The notes: generated by a model not told the origin, from the sequence alone. A DNA stretch of 64,000 bases from Bartonella raoultii (GCF_019659805.1 NZ_JAIFRO010000003.1:62001-126000); one strand, 5' to 3'. Positions 25,668 through 35,966 are shown, counted from the stretch's first letter. Made by a program: numbers and translations.

Positions 25668-26396
25668 ATCAGTTTCATATTCGCTGTTATCATCATCATT
25701 ATCATAATAGCCTTCAAAATCAGCATAATATTCATGACGATAATAATCATCTTCGCTACCAAATTCGGGATATTCATTATCACAGATATCTTCATTCGCT
25801 TCTAAAAAGGCATTGCTATGAATATAAGAAGAGCCAGAGATAAGAGCATCACAAACAATCGCATCATCAAAAACACGCGAGTCATCACAGATATAAGCAG
25901 AGCCACTTATTTTCGCATTGCCACCAACATGAGCATCATCACAAATGACAGCATTATCGGAAATATGAGCATGGTCAGTGACACGGGCGTTATCATAAAT
26001 TTGTGCATTGCCCGACAGCTTTGCATTGTCCTTTAATGTCATCCCTTCAAAAATAGCATTACCATAAATTTGCGCATTGCCATAAACGTCTACAAAAAAG
26101 CTTCTTACCTTTGCATTACCAAAAACACGTGCATTTTGGAAAACCCGTGCTTTGTTATACACCCAGCAATTGCCCTCATGCGATAGGTTATCTTCACTTT
26201 CAATATACCCCCCGAGGTCACCTTTTTTGACATCATCAAAATCTCTTAAAGCTCTAATTCGCGTTAAGAAATGACCATCTACATAGTCACCGTCATTAAT
26301 AAACTCGTATTTTTTTGCAGGCTCTTGTTTGTTAGCAGGTACAGTTTTATTAGCAATTTTAGAGATAACGGGGGTGTTTTTTGAAATATTTTTCAT
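25659..26396 (-). CDS. YdcK-like repeat protein, island copy 1
   Basis: Protein of 245 aa. The start at 26396 (MKNISKN) follows AAGGAT. An upstream frame extension to 26531 runs through the structured RNA and is rejected. The N-terminal linker (about 1-35) is polar. FDDVKKGDLGGYIESED, then NLSHEGNCWVYNKA, then repeats such as ISDNAVI and ICDDA follow to about residue 200. The C-terminal 40 residues are highly acidic and tyrosine-rich, different from its relatives. Lies first behind the C4-like RNA. Confidence 0.75.
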   Translation of the reverse strand: MKNISKNTPVISKIANKTVPANKQEPAKKYEFINDGDYVDGHFLTRIRALRDFDDVKKGDLGGYIESEDNLSHEGNCWVYNKARVFQNARVFGNAKVRSFFVDVYGNAQIYGNAIFEGMTLKDNAKLSGNAQIYDNARVTDHAHISDNAVICDDAHVGGNAKISGSAYICDDSRVFDDAIVCDALISGSSYIHSNAFLEANEDICDNEYPEFGSEDDYYRHEYYADFEGYYDNDDDNSEYETDAA

Positions 26397-26447
26397 AATT
26401 AAATCCTTACGGGTTAATATTGTTTTCAATTGACAGCCTATAAAGGC

Positions 26448-26529
26448 GCCGGGTGTTGAAAACACGGCCGTAAGTCCGTTGCTATGCCTTCCCCATAAAA
26501 GGGTATTGTATAACATAGCCACACCCGAC
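26448..26529 (-). ncRNA. C4-like structured RNA, copy 3, in the island
   Basis: An 82-nt element on the minus strand with the fold of the two prophage copies. Outer stem GTCGGGTGT/ACACCCGGC, second stem GCTATG/CATAGC, small CCC/GGG hairpin and third stem ACGG/CCGT. A good promoter, TTGACA-N17-TATATA, lies about 130 bp upstream near 26635-26680 on the minus strand. It precedes a YdcK-like gene instead of an antirepressor. Confidence 0.72.
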
Positions 26530-27230
26530 AAAATCGTTATATATGCTAATCATAGCATAAAAGATAGTCAGTTTTTATAATGGGAATTAGGTTTATCGCA
26601 ACCCATTCGCTTACGGTTAAGTGTTTTCATCACTTGATTATTTATATAACAAAATACGTATTTATTGTCAATTAATTTATGAACTTTTTTGATATTTTTT
26701 ATGATTTTTTTAATTCATTGTGTGTAAATATTATTTATATGCTTATTAATTGCTTCTTTTGTATTATAGTCTTTTAAAGCTATATTATGGACTTTCTTAA
26801 ACGATAGCGTTCTTTTTTGAATCTATACATTTATAATATTTAGAAACGCTCTCATTATGCGTATTTTTATCTTTATAACCTATCTTATTTTTTTACTAAA
26901 TGGTTTTTAAGATTTCTGTTAATTTCTTTTATAACACATTTGCAATTTAACAGCCTTTTATAGGAACTGTCTTTATAAAAACGCTTTCATTTGCATTGTG
27001 ATTATAAAAACCTGCTTTTTTCACGCATTCTCTATAGCTGTTATATTCTTTATAGCCACAGCATCATTTTTCATTTTCATAAGAGAAAGGATAATTGTTA
27101 TTTATAGTCTGTTATGAAAACATCTAAAGAAAGATTGATAACTATAGAGATTAGCAAAATCGCTTTTAATAGACTTTTATCATTTTTGTCAGTTCTTTTT
27201 AGACCCTATATTATTTTTTTTTAATGAGAA

Positions 27231-27325
27231 AAAATTAAAAACATTATATTTCAATATGTTAGTAGTTTAATGATACAACCCATATCGACAATACAACCTT
27301 AAATACAGCTGTAAATATATATTTG
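27231..27325 (+). repeat. Diverged third copy of the R-M flanking repeat
   Basis: Shares ATTATATTTCAATATGTTA, a following AATGATACAACC-like stretch and TATCGACAA with 27485-27673, in the same orientation, but with many substitutions. Confidence 0.6.
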
Positions 27326-27484
27326 TCAGTTATCTGTCAGTAAATTGAACCGACAAAATGATTATCTTAGAGAATGATTAAAACACGTCTTATGAAAGCA
27401 TGTGATCTTTTAAAGCCTTTCAAAAGAAAGGGGGTATAATCATAAGAAATGCTATCAAGATCATTATGGTTATGAGTTTTGAGT

Positions 27485-27673
27485 ATTTTGAAGATTTTGA
27501 GGGTTCCTTTTACGCCCCCTTATATATTTTTTTCAATCAAAAAAAATAAAAGTTATTATATTTCAATATGTTATTATTTTAATAATACAACCTATATCGA
27601 CAAGATAACCTTAAATTCAACCCATAGTATATTTTTGAAGGTATTTTGAGGGTTTGAGAAACCTTCAAAACCT
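27485..27673 (+). repeat. 189-bp inverted repeat, left arm
   Basis: Matches the reverse complement of 33218-33406 over 189 bp with one mismatch that I can find. It lies downstream of the restriction-modification gene. Confidence 0.92.
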
Positions 27674-27951
27674 ATAAGTAATATAAGAAAATGAATATAC
27701 AAATCTCTCTTTAAACAAGGCTTTTAAAAACAATAAAGCACTCATTTGAGATTACGGTATAATCTCTTAAAGGCAATCCAAATAAGGGTGTTTAAAAGTG
27801 CAAGTTTTTTCTTTTTAGAATAACGCATGATAAATTATTCCTTTTAAGATTGTATGTAAGCAATTTATAAAAGGGATATAAATCTATAGTTATAAGACCC
27901 TATACCCCTTATAAAATTAGCATGCCCATTATGTGAGCATGCTTTATGAGT

Positions 27952-30900
27952 TTATTCAGTTTCTCTTATTTCTAATTTTGGTAGGTTTTTAACGATTTTC
28001 ATGGTTTCTAAACTTACGGTAATAACCCTTTGGAATAACTCCAATGGATATGCAGGGTTTCCAATGGTTTCAACAGCATAGCGATTGGCATCATTCACAA
28101 TACCACTCTTTTTATCAGTCTTAACGCATTGACGTCCCATAACCCATTCAAGAGCAGGCTTGCCATTGATGATATATTCATAAGCTTCAAGAGGAATGTC
28201 TGTTATTGTGATATTGCTGTTATAAATAACTGTCGATTTATCCTTTTCCTTACTATCCTTAATTTTTGCGAATTTCATTTCAGTTACATAATAAAACTTT
28301 TCTGGATTAGAGATATCAGTTTGTTTCGGATTGCCTTTTTTAAAGGTTACTGGATAAGGTTCCACATCTTCATAATTTACGTGTAAATGACCCAATTCAC
28401 GCCCTGCTGTAACAAACATCCAAAAATCATCAGCACTCTTTACACAAGGAATGCGAGGGAGTTCTTTGCATAAATTATCAGCATAACGGGCACGATAATC
28501 TTCTGAATGTAAGAGCCCGTAAACATAATAGAATAGATCATCTTTAGTTATGGTTTCATTCGGATAAGCAGCTTTAAAATGTGCTAACCCTTCATCAGTA
28601 ATGGCATCACGCCTCTGTAAACCAGCCGTTTTGCTATTTTCTGTAGTATTTGCAAATAAATGGGATTGTTTTTCACTTTTACTTTTTGAAACCGTAGTAT
28701 CTTCATAAATATAGCGTGGAAAGCATTGACCTGTATCTATTGCATGAAGGTTAGGCAGATTCTTCGCCATAAGTACAGAAAAACCACTCATAGTTCCTAC
28801 AGAAGCAACTTGAATCACCTTATTTTCAGCTGCTTTTCCCATAGGAAATATCCGCGGCATTTGATAGACTCTATCATTGAAAATTCGGTTATAATAAAGC
28901 CAGTGTTGTGTAAAAGGACGATATAGACTTTGAATAAGGCATTTATCTTCAAATTCAAAAAACTTTCCTTTTACCAACTCTTGTTTAATGTTATGGCTCC
29001 AGCTAATTTTACTTGCATCTGAATTGACGAAATTATCTACAATGTTGATACGTGTTTTATGGTCAGCGTGTGAATAGGCATGATTAAAACGTTCAACTTC
29101 GCTGTTATAAAAGGCAATCATATTGTACATATTTTTTGATAAAGATGCATGACTTGAATTATATGCCCAAGCGTCACGATTGGTTTTTAGACCACAAGAA
29201 TAGGTATAAAAGAGCTTTTTATTATTACCCTTCTTATCACCCAAGGTTAGAAAGTTAGCAAAACTGTTATCACGTTGATTAATCCAATCCCCATGCTCGT
29301 TTGGTGTAATCGTTTGCCAACCTTGTTTACTCCGTGAAATGCCACCCACACTACCAAAGTATTTGAGAGCTATAAGTTTATCTTTTGTCGTGAGATTATG
29401 GCCAATGTCGTGATAGTAAATTTTACACTCTCCAGAAATATTGGGATTTTTGATAAATAGTGTTATGGCGATACCCGTCATACTTCCATTGCCAAAAATA
29501 TTTTCTCCTTCTTGAGAATTATTTTTATTCATCATATTTTTACGAATATCTCCCCGTAAATTAAGCACGTAAATACTCGTAAATTCTTTAGCCAAAGATT
29601 TTCGTAAACTATCCATAGTCGATTTTTCTATATAACCAGAACCAGAAACAAAACCGATTACCCCCGCATTATTAATACGGTCACTAGCCCAGCGAATAGC
29701 ACGGATATAATTATCATAAAGTGCTTGCAATAGATTCGCTTTTGATTGAGCAGCGTAGGTCTCACGGATACGATTATCTAATATTGGATAAGGACTCTTC
29801 TTTGCGTTGTCGTTTTCGTCTTTTTGTCCTACCGAATAAGGAGGATTACCAAAAATAACTTCGATATCCAGATTTTTCTGGTGTTCTAAATATTCACTGT
29901 TTTCTTTAAATAATTTTTGTAGCAGACTTTTTTCTTCAAGCATCCGGAATGTATCAGTCAAACCAATATGCTTAAAGGGAATATAATCTCCTTTCATAAG
30001 ACTATGATAGGTCGATTCAATGTTAATGGCTGCTATGTAATAAGCTAAAAGAACAATCTCATTAGCATGGATATCATAACGGTATTTATATTCCATATCC
30101 TCTGGTTTTATAAGATTTGATTGTAACAACCGTGTGATAAAGGTTCCAGTTCCAGTGAAAGGGTCAAGAATAGAAACACCACGTGATCCTAGGCTTTTTC
30201 CAAATTCATTGCGTAAAACATCATCAACAGAGTGAATGATAAAATCCACAACCTCAACGGGGGTATAGACAATCCCAAGCCTATCCGTGGTTTTCTTAAA
30301 TGCCTTGGCAAAAAAGTCTTCATAAAGTTTAATAATAAGGTTTTGTCTTGCTTGGGGGGAAGTAATTCCAGAGGCACGGAATTTTACACTGTCATAAAAC
30401 TCTTGTAATTCTTTTGATACTTGTTTGATATTGGTTTTATCCAATTCAGCTAAGATCTTTTCCATGGCTTGCGAGATGCTATTGTTCTGGACAAATTCAT
30501 TGCCGTCAAACAAAGCTTCAAACACGGGGCGCGTGACAAGATGTTGTGCTAACATCTCAAGCGCTTCCTCTTGTTTGATATCGCTGTTTAAGTTGTTTTT
30601 TAGTTCTTTATGAAAGTTCTCAAAAGCATGATAAGCTTCACTGGTTTTATCAGAAAGTATATCTTTAAGACGATTGATATGGTTTTGTGCAATTTCAGCG
30701 ACATTGTCAGCCCAGATGCCCCAATAATCCGCAAGGGTAAATTTCTTAGCCAAAAGGGTTTTAAGGGCATTAGGAAACTCTTTATAAAAGGGTAATCTTC
30801 CTGTTACGCTATGAATGTATTTTTGTGGTTCATAGGCTGCTTTTCCAATATCAAGCCCCGCGCTTTCTGGTTTCTCATAAACATGGATTTTATCTTCAAC

Positions 30901-32946
30901 CGTCGTCATACTCTTTAAGGCTACAATCTCTAAAGTATGACTAACGTCTTGACCTAAAATCATCTGGTTAAGGGTTACCTCAAAGTTCTCATCATGGGAA
31001 AGCAAAGCATTGATCACTTGCCAAACAACACTGTATCTCTTGTTGTATTTTAAAGCCTCTTCAGCAGAAATCCCAGCCGGTACCCCAACGGGTAAAATGA
31101 TATAGCCTCTCTTCTTGCCTTTGGCACGGCGCATGATACGCCCCACCGCTTGTATCACATCCACTTGGCTTTTACGCGGGTGTAAAAACATAATGGCATC
31201 AAGAGCAGGAACATCAACACCTTCAGAAAGACAGCGTACATTGGTGAGCACACGGCAAGTGTTTTCCCCCGCATCTTCCTTTAACCAATCAAGGGCTTCA
31301 TTGCGTTTCTTGGCACTTTGTGTTCCATCAATATGGGCAAAGCTACATTGAAGAGGCGGGCTCTCTTTATAGAGCTTATGAATACCATACAATTCTTTCT
31401 GTATCTCTTGAGAGTTGAATGTATCACGGATACGTTCAGACGTTTTTATGTCTTTACAAAAAGCCAAAGCCCGCCGCATGGGATTGGGGTCATCACTTAA
31501 ATCAACCTTCAGATCTATTTTACTCAAGGCTTGATAACAGCCTATGATCTTGGTTTTATCATCAAGGGTAAGTTCATAATTCTCATCGGTCATCAGATGT
31601 TGAATGGATTCACTCACTTCCTCTTCATTAACACCTAAGACAATAATCTTATAAGGAACTAAGAGTTCATTCTTCACGGCTTTAGAGAATGTGTAGGTGT
31701 AAAGCTCTTTCCCATAGAGTGCTTCATCATCCATAGACGCCAGAATACCATTCATCTCATGGGCTTGCTTTTTGGCACTATCAGCAAAGATCTTAGGGGT
31801 TGCTGTCATGTAGAGGCGTTTTTTGCCTTGAATGATGCTGTTATCATGAACCTTGATAAATTCAGATTCATGCTTGTCTGTTCCTAATACAACCCCAGTT
31901 GTACGGTGTGCTTCATCACAAATGATCAAATCAAATTCGGGTAAATCATATTCCTTTTGCGCATCGGAAATCACTTGAATGGAATGATAGGTCGAAAAGA
32001 CCACGGTCATCACATCAAGAGAGGTTTTATTAGCTTTACGTGCAAGCTCTTCAGCATCCGTTGTCGCCGGTAAGACAAGATCAGAGGCATCAAGACCAGA
32101 TTCATCATCATGTTTCCCTTTACGACGCTTGCCCACTTGTGTATCCGAACACACGGCAAAGGAACGCAAGGGGATTTCTGTATCAATGGTCCATTCACGA
32201 ATTGTTTGTGACATCAAAGCAAGGGAGGGTACCAGAAACAACACACGCTTGCCTTTTCCTGCTATGGTTTCTGCTATCTTAAGACTAGTAAAGGTCTTCC
32301 CTGTACCACATGCCATAATAAGCTTGCCACGGTCTGCTTCTTGCAAACCTTCACAAACTTTCTCAAGCGCTTCTATCTGATGATCTAAAAGTTTTTTTTT
32401 CGGTTGTTCTTTAAGGACGGCTTGTCCTCTTTCTTTATAAGCCCCCCAATCAATTTGACTGTTTTCTAAATCAAACAGATTAATCTGTTGAATACGAACT
32501 TCTTGTCCATCACACGTGTTGTTAGCATTATCACTCCAATTGCTCTCAGTACTATCAACCAGAATGCGACGCGTGAAGATCTTTTTGCCAGAAGCAGCAA
32601 TAAAGCTATTAATATCTTCTTTTTTAATGATGTGAGAAGCATCATAGCATTTACATTGAATAGCCGCATAACCTCCCTCATCACGGATTGTAGCGACCAG
32701 ATCAATACCGATATCACGCCCATCTTCATCATGTTCCTTAGCCCATTCCGAATAAGTCTGAACCTTTTCGTATTCCTGCTTTTGTAAAGGGTCTTCAGAT
32801 AAATAAGCCTTCACAAGGTTTTCAAACAGCGTTCCCAATTCACGGGGTGATTTTGCTTGTTGACGGTAGAATTCTAAGAGAGAGCGTAAAGAGACGTGTT
32901 CATGATCAGGCTTAATAGATTGCAGCATATTACAACAGAGCTCCAT
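27952..32946 (-). CDS. Type ISP-like single-chain restriction-modification enzyme
   Basis: Protein of 1664 aa that combines all functions of a translocating R-M system. Domains in order: Mrr-like PD-(D/E)XK nuclease (D82 in GIDLVA, Q97-x-K99 in IQCKC), superfamily-2 helicase/translocase with Walker A ACGTGKT (212-218), DEAH (344-347) and a C-terminal helicase half, a helical coupler, then an N6-adenine methyltransferase with motif I DPFTGTGTF (about 925) and catalytic NPPY (about 1033), and a C-terminal target-recognition region. It methylates host DNA and would cut unmodified invading DNA. No frameshift is seen, so it looks active. It would defend the lysogen, or the island, against other phages. 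Confidence 0.9.
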   Translation of the reverse strand: MELCCNMLQSIKPDHEHVSLRSLLEFYRQQAKSPRELGTLFENLVKAYLSEDPLQKQEYEKVQTYSEWAKEHDEDGRDIGIDLVATIRDEGGYAAIQCKCYDASHIIKKEDINSFIAASGKKIFTRRILVDSTESNWSDNANNTCDGQEVRIQQINLFDLENSQIDWGAYKERGQAVLKEQPKKKLLDHQIEALEKVCEGLQEADRGKLIMACGTGKTFTSLKIAETIAGKGKRVLFLVPSLALMSQTIREWTIDTEIPLRSFAVCSDTQVGKRRKGKHDDESGLDASDLVLPATTDAEELARKANKTSLDVMTVVFSTYHSIQVISDAQKEYDLPEFDLIICDEAHRTTGVVLGTDKHESEFIKVHDNSIIQGKKRLYMTATPKIFADSAKKQAHEMNGILASMDDEALYGKELYTYTFSKAVKNELLVPYKIIVLGVNEEEVSESIQHLMTDENYELTLDDKTKIIGCYQALSKIDLKVDLSDDPNPMRRALAFCKDIKTSERIRDTFNSQEIQKELYGIHKLYKESPPLQCSFAHIDGTQSAKKRNEALDWLKEDAGENTCRVLTNVRCLSEGVDVPALDAIMFLHPRKSQVDVIQAVGRIMRRAKGKKRGYIILPVGVPAGISAEEALKYNKRYSVVWQVINALLSHDENFEVTLNQMILGQDVSHTLEIVALKSMTTVEDKIHVYEKPESAGLDIGKAAYEPQKYIHSVTGRLPFYKEFPNALKTLLAKKFTLADYWGIWADNVAEIAQNHINRLKDILSDKTSEAYHAFENFHKELKNNLNSDIKQEEALEMLAQHLVTRPVFEALFDGNEFVQNNSISQAMEKILAELDKTNIKQVSKELQEFYDSVKFRASGITSPQARQNLIIKLYEDFFAKAFKKTTDRLGIVYTPVEVVDFIIHSVDDVLRNEFGKSLGSRGVSILDPFTGTGTFITRLLQSNLIKPEDMEYKYRYDIHANEIVLLAYYIAAINIESTYHSLMKGDYIPFKHIGLTDTFRMLEEKSLLQKLFKENSEYLEHQKNLDIEVIFGNPPYSVGQKDENDNAKKSPYPILDNRIRETYAAQSKANLLQALYDNYIRAIRWASDRINNAGVIGFVSGSGYIEKSTMDSLRKSLAKEFTSIYVLNLRGDIRKNMMNKNNSQEGENIFGNGSMTGIAITLFIKNPNISGECKIYYHDIGHNLTTKDKLIALKYFGSVGGISRSKQGWQTITPNEHGDWINQRDNSFANFLTLGDKKGNNKKLFYTYSCGLKTNRDAWAYNSSHASLSKNMYNMIAFYNSEVERFNHAYSHADHKTRINIVDNFVNSDASKISWSHNIKQELVKGKFFEFEDKCLIQSLYRPFTQHWLYYNRIFNDRVYQMPRIFPMGKAAENKVIQVASVGTMSGFSVLMAKNLPNLHAIDTGQCFPRYIYEDTTVSKSKSEKQSHLFANTTENSKTAGLQRRDAITDEGLAHFKAAYPNETITKDDLFYYVYGLLHSEDYRARYADNLCKELPRIPCVKSADDFWMFVTAGRELGHLHVNYEDVEPYPVTFKKGNPKQTDISNPEKFYYVTEMKFAKIKDSKEKDKSTVIYNSNITITDIPLEAYEYIINGKPALEWVMGRQCVKTDKKSGIVNDANRYAVETIGNPAYPLELFQRVITVSLETMKIVKNLPKLEIRETE

Positions 32947-33495
32947 TTTGAGATGAGAGGGTTAATTCTTTTCAAAAGAATCAAAATGAGGTTTATTAAA
33001 TCCATTTTGAACGAAATGAGAAAAAAATGCAGAAAAAGCGGATAATTTTTTCAAAAGGGGTTTTAAAGGCACTTTATCCACAGCCTATGACGCAAGCCAG
33101 ATGAGCAAAGAAGTGAAATTTGCTTATCGTTTGACGTGTTAATCAAGACAAATGCAATACGTGTTTAAAAACATCAGAATGAGTATTTTGATAGGTTTTA
33201 TTACAAATTTTATAGAGAGGTTTTGAAGGTTTCTCAAACCCTCAAAATACCTTCAAAAATATACTATGGGTTGAATTTAGGGTTATCTTGTCGATATAGG
33301 TTGTATTATTAAAATAATAACATATTGAAATATAATAACTTTTATTTTTTTTGATTGAAAAAAATATATAAGGGGGCGTAAAAGGAACCCTCAAAATCTT
33401 CAAAATCCTCGAAATTAAGAGATAAAAAGACTTTGAAGGTTCATGACACAAATAAAGGTTATAAAGTTTAGTGTTTTATAAGATTTTCAGATTGC
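32947..33495. other. Region upstream of the R-M gene
   Basis: About 550 bp without a gene. It contains a perfect DnaA-box TTATCCACA at 33074-33082 and the right 189-bp inverted repeat. The promoter of the R-M gene should be here. Confidence 0.6.
33218..33406 (-). repeat. 189-bp inverted repeat, right arm
   Basis: Inverted partner of 27485-27673, upstream of the R-M gene. The two arms enclose 5.5 kb with the R-M gene as the only gene. Confidence 0.92.
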
Positions 33496-35076
33496 CTATT
33501 GTGATATCTTATCACTTTTCACTAAAGGATGCCATTCATAGCGTATAGTAGGTCGACCGCTTTTGGAGTTATTGTCTCCAGAGATTTCGCGAATATAGTT
33601 ACAACGACATAAAAGCTCTAAAGCTTGCTTAACGGCTCTATTGTCTTTTAAATGCGTCCAACTTCTTTGATGAATATCACGTAAAGTAAAAACATCGGGC
33701 AAACAATCACAGCGTTCAACAATCAATTTTGCACGCTCTGCTGTTAATGTATCCCCAGCCGTATAAAGACGTTTTGCGTGACTTATCAGATATTTTTCCC
33801 AACGCAATGCTGTTGTGATGGCATAGAGACCAATTTCAAAACCACCACTATCAAGAAGTTCAAAAATCAACGCAAGGCTTGCTATGGTCTTAGGCATTTT
33901 CAAAAGATGTGATTGTAAGCTTTCAGAGAAACAACCACTTTTTGCCTCTCTATGAAGATTTTCTAGCCATTCATAAAATTTCTCTTGTGCTTTTGGTATA
34001 AAACGCATGGTAATGGGCTGTTCTGGAGAACCTAGCCGTTTATCACGAAAAGAACGAAAAACGCTTTCATACTTTTGCCAGCCCTCTTGATTGGGCGGTC
34101 TATCAACCAATTGCCACTCTTGATTTTCATCGGGCCACACCAGCATTTGAAACCGTTGTAATAAACCGTCATCGTTTATTCCACGGTGTATTGCTTGAAT
34201 GATAGGAATAATTCGTGAAGGTTGAATGCCTCCAATCATTGATAAAGTTACATGGGGAATAAAAATGGTTCCACGCTCTATACGGTCATAGGTAAATTGA
34301 TCATCTCCATTGAAAGCTGTTAAATAGAAAGAACGGTCTGTTTGATATTCCTTTCTCTCTAGATTGGTTAAAAAACCAGATAATTCATCACGAACCATCA
34401 AAAGACCACGAGGGTTTTCTTTTAACAATTCCCCAAGCTTTTCAACCGTGACATCATTGACGATAAAACGAGAGACCTCATCATCATGAGCACTGTCTTT
34501 AGAGAGCGTTTCAAACAACAGAGCACGGGCTGTTTCACACTCTCCTTTTTTAAGCGCTTTATTGGCTTGTCTTTCTTTTTCTCGTTTGTCTAAACTCTCT
34601 AATCTCTTTTCAATTTCTTGTTTTTCTTTCTGTTTTAACCACTCTTTATACCATTGCTTTTGAAGGCACGTGATAGGCGCTAAAGCGGCTTTCATGGCTG
34701 GTGTTTTATATGTTGATGATTGACCAATAAGAGCGCCCCAAAGATTAGGAACAATTGTCCAATCATCATATTGTTTTGGAGCAACCCGCACGCCATTGCC
34801 AATGACAGCAGCCAAGCCACATAAAGCAGAGACAGCAATAAAATCGAGAGGGGCTTGTTGACGCTCTGAAACGTCATAAATATAGTCCATGAATGGGATT
34901 GGGAGCTGTAATGGATTAAAAGGTTCGACAGGTAAAAGAGCCGTAGCAATGGGTTTTAATTCCCCCCAACCATTTTGTTGCAAGGCTTGTTCATAAGGAA
35001 TGGCTTTTAAACAAGCATTATCGTTATCATTGACGGGGGTATTTTCATTGTTGTTTTGTAAATTACACTCTTTCAT
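33496..35076 (-). CDS. DUF3987 (YfjI-like) island replication protein
   Basis: Protein of 526 aa. The N-terminal third leads to a P-loop-like GQSSTYKT (118-125); a charged coiled segment lies at about 145-190; MVRDELSGFL (about 222) carries an acidic Walker B-like pair. The C-terminal 100 residues look like a winged helix (TLRDIHQRSWTHLKDNRAVKQAL). DUF3987 proteins accompany primases in phages and islands and probably act as helicase-like ATPases. It overlaps the primase gene by four bases. Confidence 0.82.
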   Translation of the reverse strand: MKECNLQNNNENTPVNDNDNACLKAIPYEQALQQNGWGELKPIATALLPVEPFNPLQLPIPFMDYIYDVSERQQAPLDFIAVSALCGLAAVIGNGVRVAPKQYDDWTIVPNLWGALIGQSSTYKTPAMKAALAPITCLQKQWYKEWLKQKEKQEIEKRLESLDKREKERQANKALKKGECETARALLFETLSKDSAHDDEVSRFIVNDVTVEKLGELLKENPRGLLMVRDELSGFLTNLERKEYQTDRSFYLTAFNGDDQFTYDRIERGTIFIPHVTLSMIGGIQPSRIIPIIQAIHRGINDDGLLQRFQMLVWPDENQEWQLVDRPPNQEGWQKYESVFRSFRDKRLGSPEQPITMRFIPKAQEKFYEWLENLHREAKSGCFSESLQSHLLKMPKTIASLALIFELLDSGGFEIGLYAITTALRWEKYLISHAKRLYTAGDTLTAERAKLIVERCDCLPDVFTLRDIHQRSWTHLKDNRAVKQALELLCRCNYIREISGDNNSKSGRPTIRYEWHPLVKSDKISQ

Positions 35077-35966
35077 AGTTCCCTCTTTTGAGAAAGTAAT
35101 ACATTATTAAAGTCCATTCCTTTTGGAGCTTGCATGATAAAGACCTCAAAGCCTTGGCTATAAGCACGCTTTGCAAGGGTAAAACCTGCTTTACGACCCG
35201 CATCATCGCCGTCCATTGCGATTGTCAGACGTGCTTTTATCAGGGGTAAATTCATACGCATCATGCCACTAGTCGAAAGAGACGCCCATACATTCACGGG
35301 CTCTGATAACAAACCAGACAGCAGAGAGAGACCGGTTTCAATGCCTTCACAAATGACAAGATGTTTTGGATTGTCTTGGCTTAAATGCACAGCACCACCC
35401 ATGACAGAACCCAACATGGCTTTTGCTGGTTTCTGATCTGTTTTGCAGCCATTGGTTTGTAAAAAGGTTCTATGAATGGCAAAAGAGCCAGCTCCCTTAA
35501 CAAGAGCAACCAACGCGGGCAGTGTTATCCCTAATGGGTGTGGACATTTGTCGTGAAAACGTAAATCAGCAGGCAATTCACAAGTAATCCCCCGCATACG
35601 TAAATAGATTTCTGCTAAAGTATCTTTTATTGGTTGACCTTGTTGCCAAATCTCTCTTGCTCTCTCTGCTTTCTGTTTTGTTTCTTTGAGATCAGCAGAA
35701 AACTGTTTTGAGAAAGAGAGCCTATGATCATAAGCTTTATCAAAAAAGGCTTGTTTCCCAAGCAAGCCAATTCTTCTAAGCGCTTGTATGATCTCTTTAA
35801 AAGAGCAGCCAGCATAACAAGTGAGTAAGAGACGCCCATCATGTCCATTAGAAAGAGATAAGCTAGGCAATTGATCATCATGGGCTGGACAACGGGCACT
35901 TCCATAATGCCCATGCCAAACCCCACGCAAGGCATTTGTGATGCCCTGAGAATTTTCATAAAACAT
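35073..35966 (-). CDS. Island primase with CHC2-type zinc finger and Toprim
   Basis: Protein of 297 aa. The zinc-binding set C26, H29, C50, C54 (RCPAHDD and LTCYAGC) is followed by a variable helical region and a Toprim domain with EGIETGLSLL (about 205) and AMDGDDAGRKAG (about 249). It synthesises RNA primers, probably with the DUF3987 protein, giving the island its own replication start. The same primase/DUF3987 pairing is common in P4-type and other integrative elements. Confidence 0.87.
   Translation of the reverse strand: MFYENSQGITNALRGVWHGHYGSARCPAHDDQLPSLSLSNGHDGRLLLTCYAGCSFKEIIQALRRIGLLGKQAFFDKAYDHRLSFSKQFSADLKETKQKAERAREIWQQGQPIKDTLAEIYLRMRGITCELPADLRFHDKCPHPLGITLPALVALVKGAGSFAIHRTFLQTNGCKTDQKPAKAMLGSVMGGAVHLSQDNPKHLVICEGIETGLSLLSGLLSEPVNVWASLSTSGMMRMNLPLIKARLTIAMDGDDAGRKAGFTLAKRAYSQGFEVFIMQAPKGMDFNNVLLSQKREL

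Larger units (their letters stand above)
26530..27951. other. Gene-free AT-rich region between cassette and R-M gene
   Basis: About 1.4 kb without a supportable gene. It contains the leader of the C4-like cassette (26530-26690), a diverged repeat copy at 27231-27325 and the left 189-bp inverted repeat at 27485-27673. The rest is low-complexity. Confidence 0.6.

Noticed and set aside
26397..26531. N-terminal extension of the YdcK-like protein at 25659
   Set aside because: The frame is open, but it runs through the conserved structured RNA, and a good ribosome site lies before 26396.
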